Source: Acidimicrobiaceae bacterium (GTDB lineage: Bacteria; Actinomycetota; Acidimicrobiia; Acidimicrobiales; Poriferisodalaceae). From it: 64,000 nucleotides of DNA. A program made the translations under genes and the position numbers. This document shows positions 46,626-57,175 of this stretch, piece after piece. The notes under the pieces were generated by a model that did not search any database, had not been told where the DNA came from, and saw only the letters and a program-made list of their open reading frames with translations. The stretch lies in the NCBI GenBank assembly GCA_002719335.1, contig PBHE01000007.1, forward strand, positions 62,001 to 126,000. Direction: 5' to 3'. Position 1 is the first letter of the stretch. The number at the start of each line of letters is the position of its first letter.

Positions 46626-47033
46626 ATGGAAATAGATAAGGGTCTTGACTACGTGCGCAACAACTCGCGTGCTGTTCTTGCTACGCGACGTAGAGATGGA
46701 TCTCCCCAAATGTCGCCTGTGACGCTCGCAGTGGTTGACGACACGATCATTATGAGCACACGCGAGACAGCTGTGAAAACTTGGAATTTACGACGGGATC
46801 CCGTTGCTTGGCTGTGCGTGTTTCCTGACAAATGGCTGGGCCGATGGGTGCAGTTGCAATGTCGCGGCGATGTTGTAAGCCTTCCCGACGCAATGGACCA
46901 TCTCGTTGAGTACTACCGCACTCTCAGCGGAGAACATCCTGATTGGGACGACTACAGGCGTGCAATGAACGAAGATAAGAGGTGCATCGTTTGGTTTCAA
47001 ATAGAGGCCGCGGGTCCTGATATTCAGGGCTAG
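46626..47033 (+). CDS. pyridoxamine 5'-phosphate oxidase-like split barrel, probably F420-dependent
   Basis: 135 aa. ATRRRDGSPQMSPVTLAVVD and WVQLQCRGDVVSLPDAMDHL are typical of small actinobacterial PPOX-class proteins (Rv1155-like), many of which bind F420 and reduce unsaturated or quinone-like compounds. F420 versus FMN cannot be settled here. Five bp ahead of the FAD/NAD(P) protein, so probably one operon. CAGGATG upstream acts as ribosome-binding site. Confidence 0.8.
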   Translation: MEIDKGLDYVRNNSRAVLATRRRDGSPQMSPVTLAVVDDTIIMSTRETAVKTWNLRRDPVAWLCVFPDKWLGRWVQLQCRGDVVSLPDAMDHLVEYYRTLSGEHPDWDDYRRAMNEDKRCIVWFQIEAAGPDIQG

Positions 47034-47038
47034 AAGGC

Positions 47039-48442
47039 ATGATCAATAAGTTTGCGAGCGACTACCTAGTTGTAGGTGCGGGTGCCATGGGCATGGCGTT
47101 CACTGACGTCCTCATAGCTGAAACGGATGCGACCGTCACCATCGTTGATCGACACGCTCGTCCTGGTGGCCACTGGAATGACTCCTACCCGTTCGTGCGA
47201 CTTCACCAGCCGTCGTCTTTTTATGGTGTTAATTCGCGAAACCTTGGAAGTGACACCAAAGATTTCGCGGGATGGAACGCGGGGTTGTACGAATTGGCGT
47301 CGGGCACCGAGGTTGTCACGTACTTCGAGCAAGTGATGATTCAACAATTCTTGCCAAGTGGTCGGGTGCGTTACTTGCCAATGTCTGAATACCGCGGGGA
47401 TGGTCTTATTCGAGGCCTTACCTCTGGCAAGGACACAGTGGTGGAAGCCCGAAAGACTGTCGATGCCACGTATATGAACGTAACTGTTCCTGCGGTTACT
47501 CCACCCAGCTATGAGGTAATGGTCGGGGTTCAATGCATCCCCCCTAACGAACTTCCAAGCATTCGGGAGGCATCAGATGGCTACGTGGTTATTGGTGGAG
47601 GGAAAACCGCTATTGATTCGTGCTTGTGGTTACTAAGTAACAATGTGGACTCTGAGGCAATCCGCTGGGTGGTGCCCCGCGACCAGTGGATGTTAGATCG
47701 CGCCTACATCCAACCTGGATCCGAATTCGCGGAACGAGTGATGCTTCGGCAAGTCGAAACGATGGAGATCGTTGCGGCTTCGACGTCTTCAGATCAAATG
47801 TTTGACCGGTTACTTGAGCAAGGCATCCTGCTCCAGCTGGACGCGGCTGTCCGTCCGACGATGTACCGATGCTGCACGGTCACACTGCTCGAACTGGAAG
47901 AGTTGCGCCGAATAGCAGACGTTATTCGTTTAGGCCATGTACAGCGAATTGGGCGCGACCTTATCGACCTTGACGGTGGAACCATCGCTACGAGCCCTAA
48001 TACAGTGCACGTTGATTGCACTGCCGACGGGCTAGCTCGGCGCCCTATCCGACCAGTCTTTGAGAACAGTTTCTTGACCTTGCAGACAGTGCGCACGTGC
48101 CAACAAGTTTTTAGCGCCGCTTTCATTGCTCATGTTGAGGCGACCTATGAAGATGAAGCCATTAAGAATGAACTATGCACAGTTGTGCCCCATCCTGATG
48201 ACACGTTGGACTGGGTGCGAACCACTATGGAAAATGCGCTCAACTCGATTAAGTGGAATGCCGATCCAAACCTTAAGACCTGGCTTTCTAATGCTCGGCT
48301 CGATGGCTTTGCGGGCAGTGGGGCACCCCGCCAGAGCGCGGGCGCTGCCGGCGATGATTTGTTGCGACGGATGCGCGAAGTAACTCCCAGTGCACTCACA
48401 AAACTCTCAACCTATCTAGTTGAGGGCAGACAACTCGGCTGA
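47039..48442 (+). CDS. FAD/NAD(P)-binding oxidoreductase
   Basis: 467 aa. N-terminal FAD motif DYLVVGAGAMGMAF; HWNDSYPFVRLHQPS follows, as in flavin monooxygenase-like proteins; a second dinucleotide motif YVVIGGGKTAIDS lies near residue 185. Overall it resembles FAD-dependent monooxygenases/oxidoreductases but lacks a clean BVMO signature, so the reaction is open. Co-transcribed with the preceding PPOX gene. Confidence 0.78.
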   Translation: MINKFASDYLVVGAGAMGMAFTDVLIAETDATVTIVDRHARPGGHWNDSYPFVRLHQPSSFYGVNSRNLGSDTKDFAGWNAGLYELASGTEVVTYFEQVMIQQFLPSGRVRYLPMSEYRGDGLIRGLTSGKDTVVEARKTVDATYMNVTVPAVTPPSYEVMVGVQCIPPNELPSIREASDGYVVIGGGKTAIDSCLWLLSNNVDSEAIRWVVPRDQWMLDRAYIQPGSEFAERVMLRQVETMEIVAASTSSDQMFDRLLEQGILLQLDAAVRPTMYRCCTVTLLELEELRRIADVIRLGHVQRIGRDLIDLDGGTIATSPNTVHVDCTADGLARRPIRPVFENSFLTLQTVRTCQQVFSAAFIAHVEATYEDEAIKNELCTVVPHPDDTLDWVRTTMENALNSIKWNADPNLKTWLSNARLDGFAGSGAPRQSAGAAGDDLLRRMREVTPSALTKLSTYLVEGRQLG

Positions 48443-48447
48443 TGCAA

Positions 48448-48491
48448 CCCCGCGCGCGTCGTCAACTGACGGGGCACACACCGTCGCGCGC
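48448..48491. repeat. overlapping GC-rich inverted repeats between convergent genes
   Basis: CCCCG/CGGGG (48448-48452 with 48470-48474), GCGCGCG/CGCGCGC (48452-48458 with 48485-48491) and an inner CGTC-aact-GACG form overlapping stems between the convergent FAD protein and gltD. Likely a transcription end region; no T tract follows on either strand directly. Confidence 0.4.
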
Positions 48492-48594
48492 TAATTGCAG
48501 GACCGTTGGAGGCGTTATTTCCGTTCCATCTGGTGAGAGTGGTCCCGCAAAGGCGCTTTTCGTCTATGTGTAAATGGTTCGTGAATTTTTCTCA

Positions 48595-50052
48595 TTAAAG
48601 TAATGGGCGATCTTTGGGTGTTACAGGGGAGATTAATGAAGTCCCACCAGTCAAAGAGGTGTCAACTGCCGCAGCACAGGAACGGCCCTCGGCTATGGCC
48701 CAAACGATGAGGCTCTGACCTCTACCCATATCGCCGCACACCCATACCTTGTCTGCATTTGTAGCGAAATTGTTGTCTCGAACAACATTTGCGCGCTCGT
48801 CCAACTCGATATCTAGTTGTTCGAGAACACCGCCTTGTTCCGGACCGGTGAAGCCCATTGCTAAAAAGACGATGTCAGCTTCTAGTTCAAAATCCGAACC
48901 GTCAATCTTTTCGAAACGCCCATCTATCATCTGCACTTCATGAGCCGCGAGCGCTCGCAAATTGCCGGCTTCATCGCCGAGAAATTTGTCAGTATTGACG
49001 GAGTAAACCCTTTCTCCGCCCTCCTCGTGAGCTGATGTGGTTTTGAATGTCATGGGGAATGTTGGCCAAGGATTTCCCTCAGACCGTTCTTCGGGGGGAC
49101 AAGGCATGATTTCAAATTGGTGAACCGATGCTGCACCTTGCCGATGTGCAGTGCCTAGGCAGTCGGCACCAGTATCGCCTCCTCCGATGATCACGACTTT
49201 CTTTCCCGCTGCCGAAATAGGTGCCTCTTCGACCGTGAAATCGCCTTGCTGGGCGCGATTAGCCCAAGGAAGGTATTCCATGGCCTGGTGAACCCCGGAG
49301 AGTTCTCTGCCTTCAATTGGAAGATCTCGCCATTGAGTGGCGCCGCCGGCGAGTACGACGGCATCGAATTCATTGCGAAGATCACTGGCGCTTATATCGA
49401 CGCCAACGTTGACCCCGGTGCGAAATTCGGTGCCTTCTTGCTCCATTTGTTCGATTCGGCGATCGATGTGACGTTTTTCCATTTTGAATTCCGGGATGCC
49501 GTAGCGAAGTAAGCCGCCAATACGGTCGGCTCTCTCAAAAACCACAACCGTGTGGCCAGCTCGCGTCAGCTGCTGCGCGGCTGCGAGGCCTGCTGGCCCG
49601 CTGCCGACTACTGCGACAGACTTTCCCGAAAGGACGTTTGGGAGAACTGGTTCCACCCATCCCATTTCGAAGGCGTGGTCGATAATCGTCACTTCAATTT
49701 GTTTTATGGCCACCGGATCTTGGTTGATCCCAAGTACGCAAGCACCCTCGCACGGAGCTGGACACAGTCGGCCCGTGAACTCAGGGAAATTGTTTGTGGC
49801 ATGTAGGCGATCGATTGCGTCTCGCCAGCGGTCTCGGTATACGAGGTCGTTCCAATCCGGGATGATGTTTCCGAGGGGGCATCCGTTGTTACAGAAGGGA
49901 ATTCCGCAATCCATGCATCTACTGGCTTGGTTCTGCAAACTGATTTGGTCAAAGTCTTCGTAAACCTCACGCCAGTCCAGGAGACGCACCGGTACAGGTC
50001 GTCGAGACGGTGTCTCACGGGAATGTTTTAGGAACCCTCGAATATCAGTCAT
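48595..50052 (-). CDS. gltD: glutamate synthase small subunit
   Basis: NAD(P)H-oxidising FAD/[4Fe-4S] subunit of GOGAT. 485 aa: N-terminal Fe-S clusters at CMDCGIPFCNNGCP and CPAPCEGAC, FAD motif AVVGSGPAGLAAAQQL, NAD(P)H motif VVIIGGGDTGADC, and C-terminal VWVCGDMGRGQS. Downstream of gltB by 75 bp on the same strand with GAGGGAG before the ATG, so the two subunits are made together. Confidence 0.96.
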   Translation of the reverse strand: MTDIRGFLKHSRETPSRRPVPVRLLDWREVYEDFDQISLQNQASRCMDCGIPFCNNGCPLGNIIPDWNDLVYRDRWRDAIDRLHATNNFPEFTGRLCPAPCEGACVLGINQDPVAIKQIEVTIIDHAFEMGWVEPVLPNVLSGKSVAVVGSGPAGLAAAQQLTRAGHTVVVFERADRIGGLLRYGIPEFKMEKRHIDRRIEQMEQEGTEFRTGVNVGVDISASDLRNEFDAVVLAGGATQWRDLPIEGRELSGVHQAMEYLPWANRAQQGDFTVEEAPISAAGKKVVIIGGGDTGADCLGTAHRQGAASVHQFEIMPCPPEERSEGNPWPTFPMTFKTTSAHEEGGERVYSVNTDKFLGDEAGNLRALAAHEVQMIDGRFEKIDGSDFELEADIVFLAMGFTGPEQGGVLEQLDIELDERANVVRDNNFATNADKVWVCGDMGRGQSLIVWAIAEGRSCAAAVDTSLTGGTSLISPVTPKDRPLL

Positions 50053-50127
50053 ATCGAATCGGCTCCCTCTGCCGACTAGACGTGTTTGCCTCGAATTTGT
50101 TCGATGTCGACCATTGCAACATCGCGA

Positions 50128-53100
50128 TCATCCCTTCGCCGCAGCCATTACGGCTTGTTCGACATCTTGTCCGTGTTCTTCCGCCGCAGCGATGGCCTCG
50201 GTGACGCGTTTGTAGTCCTTGGGCATGACTTTTTTAAAATACCGTAGGTGCTGATGCCAGCGGTCAAGAATGGCGGAAGCGACTCCGGATCCTGTCTCAT
50301 CGTGATGACGGCGAATCACCTCACGAAGGAAGTCGGAATCCTCACCGTCGAGAGAGCTTTCTAAATCCACCATTTCGGTGTTGAGGCTTCGATGGAATTC
50401 GTCTTCGGGGTCGTAGACGAATGCGACCCCTCCAGACATGCCCGCTCCGAAGTTTCTCCCTGTTGGCCCCAGGACGACAACCTGGCCTCCCGTCATGTAT
50501 TCGCAAGCGTGATCCCCAACCCCCTCGACTACCGCTGTTGCTCCAGAGTTACGAACACAAAAGCGTTCCCCCACGGTCCCTCTTAGAAAGACCTCGCCAC
50601 TGGTCGCTCCGTAGAGGATCACGTTTCCGGCGATCACGTTTTCTTCGGCAATGAACTCAGTTGCCGAATCAGTTGGTGGTTTGAGCGCGATTCGTCCACC
50701 GGAGAGGCCTTTACCGAGGTAGTCGTTCGCGTCGCCCGACAGGCGCAAAGTAATTCCGCTCGGAACGAATGCACCGAAACTTTGACCTGCTGAGCCGGTC
50801 ATGTTGACTGTGATGGTGTCCTTTGGCAGTCCTTGGCCCCCATGAGTTTTAGTCACGTGGTGACCGAGGAGAGTGCCGACAGCGCGGTTGACATTGGAAA
50901 TGAGGCAAGTTATCTCTACCGAAGATTTGTTTTCGATGGCCTCCTGGGCTTGTTCGATTAATTGCTGATCAAGGGCTCGGTGTAAGCCATGGTCCTGTTG
51001 CTTAGAGCAGAACCGGTCTTGGTCCCAAGGTGAAGTAGGTATATGGAGAATCGGGCTGAGATCTAGACCATCTGTCTTCCAGTGGTCGACAGCGCTTTCT
51101 ATATCCAAGCAATCGACACGACCGATGGCCTCTTCAATCGATCGAAAACCGAGCTCAGCTAAATGTTCACGGACCTCATGAGCGAGGTATTCAAAGAAGT
51201 TGACTACGAACTCTGCTTTCCCCGCGTAGCGAGCACGCAATTCCTTGTTTTGAGTAGCGACTCCGACTGGACATGTGTCGAGATGGCAAACCCGCATCAT
51301 TATGCATCCAGAGACAACTAGCGGAGCTGTCGCAAATCCAAACTCCTCGGCGCCGAGCAACATGGCGACGATGACGTCGCGGCCGGTCTTGAGTTGACCG
51401 TCGGTCTGTACGACGATCCGGTCTCTTAATCCGTTGATGAGGAGAGTTTGTTGGGTCTCAGCAAGCCCAAGTTCCCAAGGGCCGCCGGCGTGTTTGAGTG
51501 AAGTGAGCGGGGACGCGCCTGTTCCTCCGTCGTGTCCAGATATCAGGACAACATCTGCTTTGGCTTTGGATACCCCTGCGGCAACAGTGCCTACGCCTAC
51601 TTCGGCAACAAGTTTTACGTTTATGCGAGCTTCAGGATTTGAATTCTTTAGATCGTGAATGAGCTGTTTGAGATCTTCGATCGAGTAAATGTCGTGATGT
51701 GGAGGTGGAGAGATCAGTCCAACTCCAGGTGTGGAGTGGCGGGTTTTTGCGATCCATGGCCACACCTTTGGGCCGGGTAGTTGTCCACCTTCGCCTGGTT
51801 TGGCACCTTGTGCCATTTTGATCTGGATGTCGTCGGAGTTGACGAGGTACTCCGAGGTGACTCCGAAACGACCAGAGGCCACTTGCTTGATTGCTGATCG
51901 TCTGGAGTCGCCGTTATCGTCTGGGATAAAGCGCTCTGGATCTTCGCCTCCTTCCCCGGTATTTGATTTTCCTCCCAGACGATTCATCGCTATCGCCAGA
52001 GTTTCATGCGCTTCAGCAGAAATGGAGCCGTAGCTCATCGCACCCGTCGAGAATCGTTTCACTATTTCGCTAATGGGTTCGACTTCGTCAAGCGCGATAG
52101 GGCCTGTGTCGGAGGGAACGAGCTTGAAGAGTCCGCGGAGCGTGGCGAGCTGCTCGGAATGGTTGTTTACGAGCTTGGTGTATTCCTTGAAAACCTCGTA
52201 TTGGCCGGTTCGGGTGGCGTGTTGCAGTTTGTACACGGTTTCGGGGTTGAAGAGGTGATATTCACCCTCTCGTCTCCATTGGTATTCGCCCCCGGACCAG
52301 AGATCGCGATGCGCTACCTCTCCAGGGTTCTTTAGGTAGGCAAAGCGATGACGAAGTGCTACTTCTTCGGCGATGACGTCGAGCCCAATTCCACCCAGTT
52401 TTGATGCCGTACCTGTGAAGTAATCGTCAATTACTTGGTTAGATAGCCCGATGCACTCAAAGACCTGCGCCCCCGTATAGCTGGCAACTGTAGAGATGCC
52501 CATTTTGGACATAATTTTAAGGACACCTTTTGAACAGGCCTTGATGTAGTTGCGAACAGCGGCCTTTCTGTCGATTTCGTTGATCACTCCCTGCTCAACG
52601 AAATCCTCGATGGATTCGATAGCGAGATAGGGATTGATTGCGCCGGCGCCATAGCCGAGCAGTACAGCCATGTGATGAATTTCTCGGGCATCGCCGCATT
52701 CGACGATCAGGCCGACCTTGGTGCGAGTCCGTTCTCTCACCAAGTGGTGGTGTACCGCTGCCGTTAAGAGAAGCGAAGGAATGGGTGCGTTTTGCTCGTT
52801 GCTGTATCGATCTGATAAGACAATAATTTTGGCGCCGTTGGCTATTGCATCGGAGACCTTTGCCCTTATGTCTTCTATAGCGCTGCGCATGCCAACTCCG
52901 CCTTCGGTGATGGGATAAAGGCCATCTATCGCGAACGACTTGAATTGCGGGTAGTCACCGCCTTCGTTTAGGTACAGGATTTTGGCGAGATCTTCGTTAG
53001 AAAGTACGGGGTGGGGAACGACGATTTGCTTGCAGGAGTCCGGGCCAGGTTGAAGCAAGTTACTTTCTGGCCCCAAAAATGACGAGGTTGATGTGACCAA

Positions 53101-54696
53101 TTCTTCGCGGATGGCGTCAAGTGGGGGGTTTGTGACTTGTGCGAACAATTGGGAGAAGTAGTCAAATATCAAACGTGATCGTTTGGAGAGCACTGCAATA
53201 GGGGTGTCGGTACCCATGGACCCGATCGGTTCGGTTCCGGTCCGAGCCATCGGCGCGAGGAGAATTCTGAGTTCCTCTTCCGTAAAGCCAAAGGTGCGTT
53301 GCCGCTTTACCACGGATGAATGTTGCGGTGTCAGCAGGTAGCGGTCTGGAAGGTCGTCCAAATGCACGAGTCCTTCTCGAAGCCACTCTCCGTACGGCTC
53401 CGCGTCGGCGAGAGTCTGCTTAATTTCCTCGTCGCCGACGATTCTTCCTTCAGCAGTATCAACAAGGAACATTCTGCCGGGCTGAAGTCGGCCTTTTTGG
53501 ATGATCGTGCTTTGGTCGAGATCGAGTACCCCGACCTCGGATGCCATGACAACTAGACCTTCTTCAGTCACCAAGAAACGGGAAGGTCGAAGACCGTTTC
53601 GATCAAGGACGGCGCCGATAACAGTCCCGTCGGTGAAAGCAATTGACGCTGGGCCATCCCAGGGTTCGATTAGGGACGCATGGAATTCGTAGAAATCTCG
53701 CTTCCATTGCGGTAGCCGTTCGTGGTTCTCCCACGCTTCGGGCACCATCATGAGTACCGCGTGAGAGAGACTTCGCCCACCAAGCTGAATGAGTTCGAGC
53801 GCTTCGTCGAAGCTTGCTGTGTCAGATGCGTCAGGCGTCATTATCGGAAGGGCACGCCCTAGGGATTCGCCAAATGCATCAGTGGCTAGCGTCCCTTCCC
53901 TCGCGTGCATCCAGTTCCGATTTCCCATCACGGTGTTGATTTCACCGTTGTGAGCGATCAGTCGATAAGGGTGGGCCAGTGGCCAGGAGGGAAAGGTGTT
54001 GGTGCTGAATCGAGAGTGGACCAGGGCTAGCGCACTCGTCAATCTTTCGTCTGTGAGGTCCGGAAAGAAAACCGGAAGTTGATCACAGGTGAGCATGCCT
54101 TTGTAGACGAAGGTGCGAGACGAAAGTGAAGGGAAATAGACCGATGGCTGAATTTCGTGTTCGATGCGTTTACGAAGAACGAAGGTCATGCGCTCAAGTT
54201 CGAGGCCCCTGATCGGCTTTTCTTTTGGCCCCGCGATGAAAAGGATTCGAAAATTAGGCATAGCGTTGATGGCGAATGTTCCTAACGAGGAACTGACCGT
54301 TGGAACGTTCCTCCAGCCAATAGTTCGAAGTCCCTCGTCTTGTGCCAGGGATTCGATTGCTGATACGGCAGCCTCAGGGTCTTCGGCAGGAAGAAAGGCC
54401 ATGCCAGCCGCGTAACAGCCTGCTTCGGGAAGATCGAGGTCGGTTACTTGACGGAAAAAGGAGTCGGGGAGCTGAATAAGAATTCCTGCTCCATCGCCGA
54501 CGTTTTCTTCCGCCCCGGTGGCGCCGCGGTGATCTAATTTACGAAGGCAGGAAAGACCGCGCTGCACCATCTCGTGCGAAGCACGACCGTGCATATCAAC
54601 CACGAACGCCACGCCGCAAGCATCATGCTCGTATTTCGGGTCGTAGAGGCCTTGAACCGGGGGAAGCCCTGGTTGAGTAAGCGAAGCTGCCTGCAT
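50128..54696 (-). CDS. gltB: glutamate synthase large subunit
   Basis: Glutamine:2-oxoglutarate aminotransferase subunit of ammonia assimilation. 1522 aa. A 26-residue propeptide ends at HDA, leaving catalytic Cys27 (CGVAFV) as the mature N-terminus of the class II amidotransferase domain; then a central domain, FMN/[3Fe-4S] synthase barrel ([16 protein letters not shown]-type segment, CPVGVATQ with CHLDTCP cluster Cys), and the C-terminal beta-helix GXGXG domain ([11 protein letters not shown]). Full length. Confidence 0.97.
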   Translation of the reverse strand: MQAASLTQPGLPPVQGLYDPKYEHDACGVAFVVDMHGRASHEMVQRGLSCLRKLDHRGATGAEENVGDGAGILIQLPDSFFRQVTDLDLPEAGCYAAGMAFLPAEDPEAAVSAIESLAQDEGLRTIGWRNVPTVSSSLGTFAINAMPNFRILFIAGPKEKPIRGLELERMTFVLRKRIEHEIQPSVYFPSLSSRTFVYKGMLTCDQLPVFFPDLTDERLTSALALVHSRFSTNTFPSWPLAHPYRLIAHNGEINTVMGNRNWMHAREGTLATDAFGESLGRALPIMTPDASDTASFDEALELIQLGGRSLSHAVLMMVPEAWENHERLPQWKRDFYEFHASLIEPWDGPASIAFTDGTVIGAVLDRNGLRPSRFLVTEEGLVVMASEVGVLDLDQSTIIQKGRLQPGRMFLVDTAEGRIVGDEEIKQTLADAEPYGEWLREGLVHLDDLPDRYLLTPQHSSVVKRQRTFGFTEEELRILLAPMARTGTEPIGSMGTDTPIAVLSKRSRLIFDYFSQLFAQVTNPPLDAIREELVTSTSSFLGPESNLLQPGPDSCKQIVVPHPVLSNEDLAKILYLNEGGDYPQFKSFAIDGLYPITEGGVGMRSAIEDIRAKVSDAIANGAKIIVLSDRYSNEQNAPIPSLLLTAAVHHHLVRERTRTKVGLIVECGDAREIHHMAVLLGYGAGAINPYLAIESIEDFVEQGVINEIDRKAAVRNYIKACSKGVLKIMSKMGISTVASYTGAQVFECIGLSNQVIDDYFTGTASKLGGIGLDVIAEEVALRHRFAYLKNPGEVAHRDLWSGGEYQWRREGEYHLFNPETVYKLQHATRTGQYEVFKEYTKLVNNHSEQLATLRGLFKLVPSDTGPIALDEVEPISEIVKRFSTGAMSYGSISAEAHETLAIAMNRLGGKSNTGEGGEDPERFIPDDNGDSRRSAIKQVASGRFGVTSEYLVNSDDIQIKMAQGAKPGEGGQLPGPKVWPWIAKTRHSTPGVGLISPPPHHDIYSIEDLKQLIHDLKNSNPEARINVKLVAEVGVGTVAAGVSKAKADVVLISGHDGGTGASPLTSLKHAGGPWELGLAETQQTLLINGLRDRIVVQTDGQLKTGRDVIVAMLLGAEEFGFATAPLVVSGCIMMRVCHLDTCPVGVATQNKELRARYAGKAEFVVNFFEYLAHEVREHLAELGFRSIEEAIGRVDCLDIESAVDHWKTDGLDLSPILHIPTSPWDQDRFCSKQQDHGLHRALDQQLIEQAQEAIENKSSVEITCLISNVNRAVGTLLGHHVTKTHGGQGLPKDTITVNMTGSAGQSFGAFVPSGITLRLSGDANDYLGKGLSGGRIALKPPTDSATEFIAEENVIAGNVILYGATSGEVFLRGTVGERFCVRNSGATAVVEGVGDHACEYMTGGQVVVLGPTGRNFGAGMSGGVAFVYDPEDEFHRSLNTEMVDLESSLDGEDSDFLREVIRRHHDETGSGVASAILDRWHQHLRYFKKVMPKDYKRVTEAIAAAEEHGQDVEQAVMAAAKG

Positions 54697-54801
54697 TTGA
54701 GACGTCCGGAAGTTTCGAGCGAGCGATAGTTAGCGCTGAAGGGACGTCGTTGGCCCAAGCAGAACGACACTAAGAGTACTGAACAGACTCGTAATCGCAA
54801 A
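54697..54801 (-). promoter_or_regulatory. gltB promoter and structured leader
   Basis: On the minus strand TTGCGA and TACTCT (54773-54778) form a promoter with 16-bp spacing. Between it and the ATG lie GTCGTT/AACGAC (54763-54768 with 54746-54751) and GACGTCC/GGACGTC (54742-54748 with 54701-54707), which share bases 54746-54748 and cannot both form, plus an inner AGCG/CGCT. The ribosome-binding region falls next to the second stem. Confidence 0.45.
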
Positions 54802-54816
54802 CCTCGCGGTAAGTGA

Positions 54817-56010
54817 CTAGTGATTTTCGGCGGAGGGAATGCGAGGTTTGCCCTGTAGGAGCATCGCAGCGGCGAGCAGGCTGCACGCCGTCATCCAGAC
54901 TGTGGGGGACTGACTATCGGCAAGGTCAGCGATAACTCCTGCCGCTATCGGTCCGGCTGCTCCAGCCAGCGCAAAAACGGAATGTTGTAGCCCCATCAAC
55001 AATCCGAGGTCTTCGGGTTCAAAAGTATCTTGTGCGTGGATGGCTTGCAGTGGGGTCGAGGCCCCCAAACTGGCGCCCACTAGCAATCCGTACACAACCC
55101 CAAGTGCGACGTTCCCTCCCAAGATAAACAATGAGCCCGAAGCTGCCATGACGTAGCCGATCCGTAACGCACGAGATGCTTCTTGTTTGGCAAGGGCTGC
55201 GATAACCCCTACCCGACCAAATAGCTGACAAAAGCCGCGAAACCCGGCGACCGCAGCAGCGGTGCTTAAGGCAAGGCCTTGATCAATCATGATTGGTACT
55301 TGGTAAACGAGAAGAGTGCTGAATGAGAACCCAGCGAATGCGTACGCCAGCAACATTCTCCGAACTGTGGGCCGGTGTATCGCAGTCCGAAGTGCTTTGA
55401 GAGCGTTAGGAGAGGGTCCGTGCGTCTCTTCTGAAGCACCGTTACGAGCAAAATAGGCGGCTTGGAGTGCTCCCAAAAGAGCCAATACAGCGAATACTCG
55501 GACAGCGACTCGCCATCCTGCGGAGTTGATTAGGAGAGCGCCTGCCGGAAGGTAGATCGGGCTACAGAACGCTCCAATCACGGTCAATACGGTGATGGAT
55601 TTGGCCGGATCGGCAGGCCCGACTCGACCAGCAATAGCTGTCGATACGTGGTAGAAGCCGGTAGCTGCCATTATTCCGAGAGCACTGGAGACGAGGATCG
55701 CGAATACCAGAGGGGAACTTGTCCAACTTCCGGCGAACAGAAGCACTGAAGCGAGCGCTTGGATGTTGAAGATAAGTTTGCCGCCCCAGCGGTCAAGTAG
55801 TCGCCCGGCAATCGAGGCGCCAAATCCCGTCAAGAGTTGAGCGCCCGCGAATACAGATCCCAAGAAAGTCAATGACCAGCCGAGTTCGTTGTGAATGGGA
55901 TCTATAAGGATGCCGTAGGCGTAAAAAGCTGCGCCGTAGCATGTGCAGGTCATCACTCCGAGAGAAATGACAGGGCTCCAACCTCGGGTTAAGCCTGTCA
56001 TCTTGACCAC
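54817..56010 (-). CDS. MFS transporter
   Basis: 397 aa with 12 hydrophobic segments and a GRLLDRWGGK motif A between helices 2 and 3; related in layout to the monocarboxylate-type carrier at 45302-46555 but clearly diverged. Cargo unknown. GTG 56010 is taken as the start because TAAGGT lies 6 nt upstream; ATG 56001 three codons on is the alternative. Upstream of gltB on the same strand by 120 bp, but gltB has its own promoter. Confidence 0.82.
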   Translation of the reverse strand: MVKMTGLTRGWSPVISLGVMTCTCYGAAFYAYGILIDPIHNELGWSLTFLGSVFAGAQLLTGFGASIAGRLLDRWGGKLIFNIQALASVLLFAGSWTSSPLVFAILVSSALGIMAATGFYHVSTAIAGRVGPADPAKSITVLTVIGAFCSPIYLPAGALLINSAGWRVAVRVFAVLALLGALQAAYFARNGASEETHGPSPNALKALRTAIHRPTVRRMLLAYAFAGFSFSTLLVYQVPIMIDQGLALSTAAAVAGFRGFCQLFGRVGVIAALAKQEASRALRIGYVMAASGSLFILGGNVALGVVYGLLVGASLGASTPLQAIHAQDTFEPEDLGLLMGLQHSVFALAGAAGPIAAGVIADLADSQSPTVWMTACSLLAAAMLLQGKPRIPSAENH

Positions 56011-56016
56011 CTGGCT

Positions 56017-56022
56017 ACCTTA
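56017..56022 (-). promoter_or_regulatory. -10 box of the second MFS gene
   Basis: TAAGGT on the minus strand, 6 nt before GTG 56010; leaderless arrangement. Confidence 0.45.
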
Positions 56023-56063
56023 CGTCTGCGCTAGGGAAGACCGCAGGTATTACCAAACTGCTA

Positions 56064-56097
56064 TGCATAAATATTCAATTAGGTGAATAATTATGCA
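56064..56097 (+). promoter_or_regulatory. double ARG box (ArgR operator)
   Basis: TGCATAAATATTCA (56064-56077) and TGAATAATTATGCA (56084-56097) are two near-identical half-turned copies (the second, read in reverse complement, is TGCATAATTATTCA), with centres 20 bp apart. This matches the known ArgR/AhrC box pattern of paired operators. The second copy overlaps the expected -35 region of argC, so ArgR-arginine should repress. argR lies in the same operon. Confidence 0.85.
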
Positions 56098-56114
56098 CAA
56101 TTAGTTATTTCATG

Positions 56115-56120
56115 TACTCT
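56115..56120 (+). promoter_or_regulatory. -10 box of the arg operon
   Basis: TACTCT ends 7 nt before the argC ATG; no ribosome-binding site intervenes, so the arg mRNA is probably leaderless. Confidence 0.55.
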
Positions 56121-56127
56121 TGAATAG

Positions 56128-57162
56128 ATGTCCAGCAACGCGCCCCTCCGTGTCGGCATCGTGGGTGCCTCAGGCTTCACGGGAGCCGAATTGATGAGGT
56201 TGATAGCGAACCACCCGAACATGTCGCTTGTGGCCGCCACCGGAGATTCAGAAGCGGGCACCAAAGTTCGATCCCTGTACCCCAGTTTGGCGTCGGACTT
56301 TAGCGAAATGGTTTACTCCTCCTATGAGCCGTCGGACTTCGTTGGGTTAGACGCGGTTTTCTTAGGTTTGCCCCATATGGCGAGCCAACCAGTAGTTGCC
56401 GATCTGTTTGAAGAGGTCGGCTGCATTCTTGACCTCGGATCAGACTTCCGACTCAAAGATCCGGCGCTCTACCCCGAGTGGTACGGAGCCGAACACACGA
56501 TGCCTGAGTTGTTGGAGAAATTCGTCTATGGCTTGCCTGAGTTGTATCGAAATGACTTGAAAGGCGCCCGCGGAATAGCGGTGCCCGGTTGCTATCCGAC
56601 GACGGCCTCGCTTGCGCTGAGTCCATTTGTTCGCGCTAACAAGATTGAAAAGACGGGCGTAATCGTGGACGCAGCGTCGGGAGTGAGCGGCGCGGGCAGA
56701 GGACTAAAACCAACCACGACATTCACCGCGGTAGACGAGAACTTCACCGCCTATGGCCTGTTAAACCATCGGCACACGCCTGAAATCGAGCAGGTAACTG
56801 GATGCGAAATTCTATTCACTCCGCATCTCGCTCCCATGGTTCGTGGCATCCTCGCGACTTGCTACGCGCGTCCCAGTGACCCCTCGTTTTCGACAGAGCA
56901 AGCGCTCGAGGTATTAGCTCAGTCTTACGCTGAAGAACCATTCATTGTTGTCAACGAAGCATCGCCATCGACTAAAGCAACCCTGGGCGCAAACACGGTG
57001 CATATGACCGCTCGAGTTGATGAACGAACCGGATGGCTTCTTACTATTAGTGCCCTAGACAATTTGGTTAAAGGTGCGGCTGGGGGGGCTATCCAATGCG
57101 CCAACATCGCTTTAGGGCTTGATGAGGTTGCTGGTTTACCTACTAGCGGCTTGATGCCCTGA
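56128..57162 (+). CDS. argC: N-acetyl-gamma-glutamyl-phosphate reductase
   Basis: Third step of arginine synthesis, NADPH-dependent. 344 aa: N-terminal Rossmann motif GIVGASGFTGAEL, catalytic Cys155 in VPGCYPT, and HRHTPEIEQ with the conserved His. First gene of the arg operon, 13 bp before argB; argJ, which commonly sits between them, is absent. Confidence 0.97.
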   Translation: MSSNAPLRVGIVGASGFTGAELMRLIANHPNMSLVAATGDSEAGTKVRSLYPSLASDFSEMVYSSYEPSDFVGLDAVFLGLPHMASQPVVADLFEEVGCILDLGSDFRLKDPALYPEWYGAEHTMPELLEKFVYGLPELYRNDLKGARGIAVPGCYPTTASLALSPFVRANKIEKTGVIVDAASGVSGAGRGLKPTTTFTAVDENFTAYGLLNHRHTPEIEQVTGCEILFTPHLAPMVRGILATCYARPSDPSFSTEQALEVLAQSYAEEPFIVVNEASPSTKATLGANTVHMTARVDERTGWLLTISALDNLVKGAAGGAIQCANIALGLDEVAGLPTSGLMP

Positions 57163-57175
57163 TCGGAGAAACACC

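Noticed and set aside
48448-48491. CRISPR or tandem-repeat array between the FAD protein and gltD
   Set aside because: Only a few overlapping inverted repeats, no direct repeat with regular spacing.
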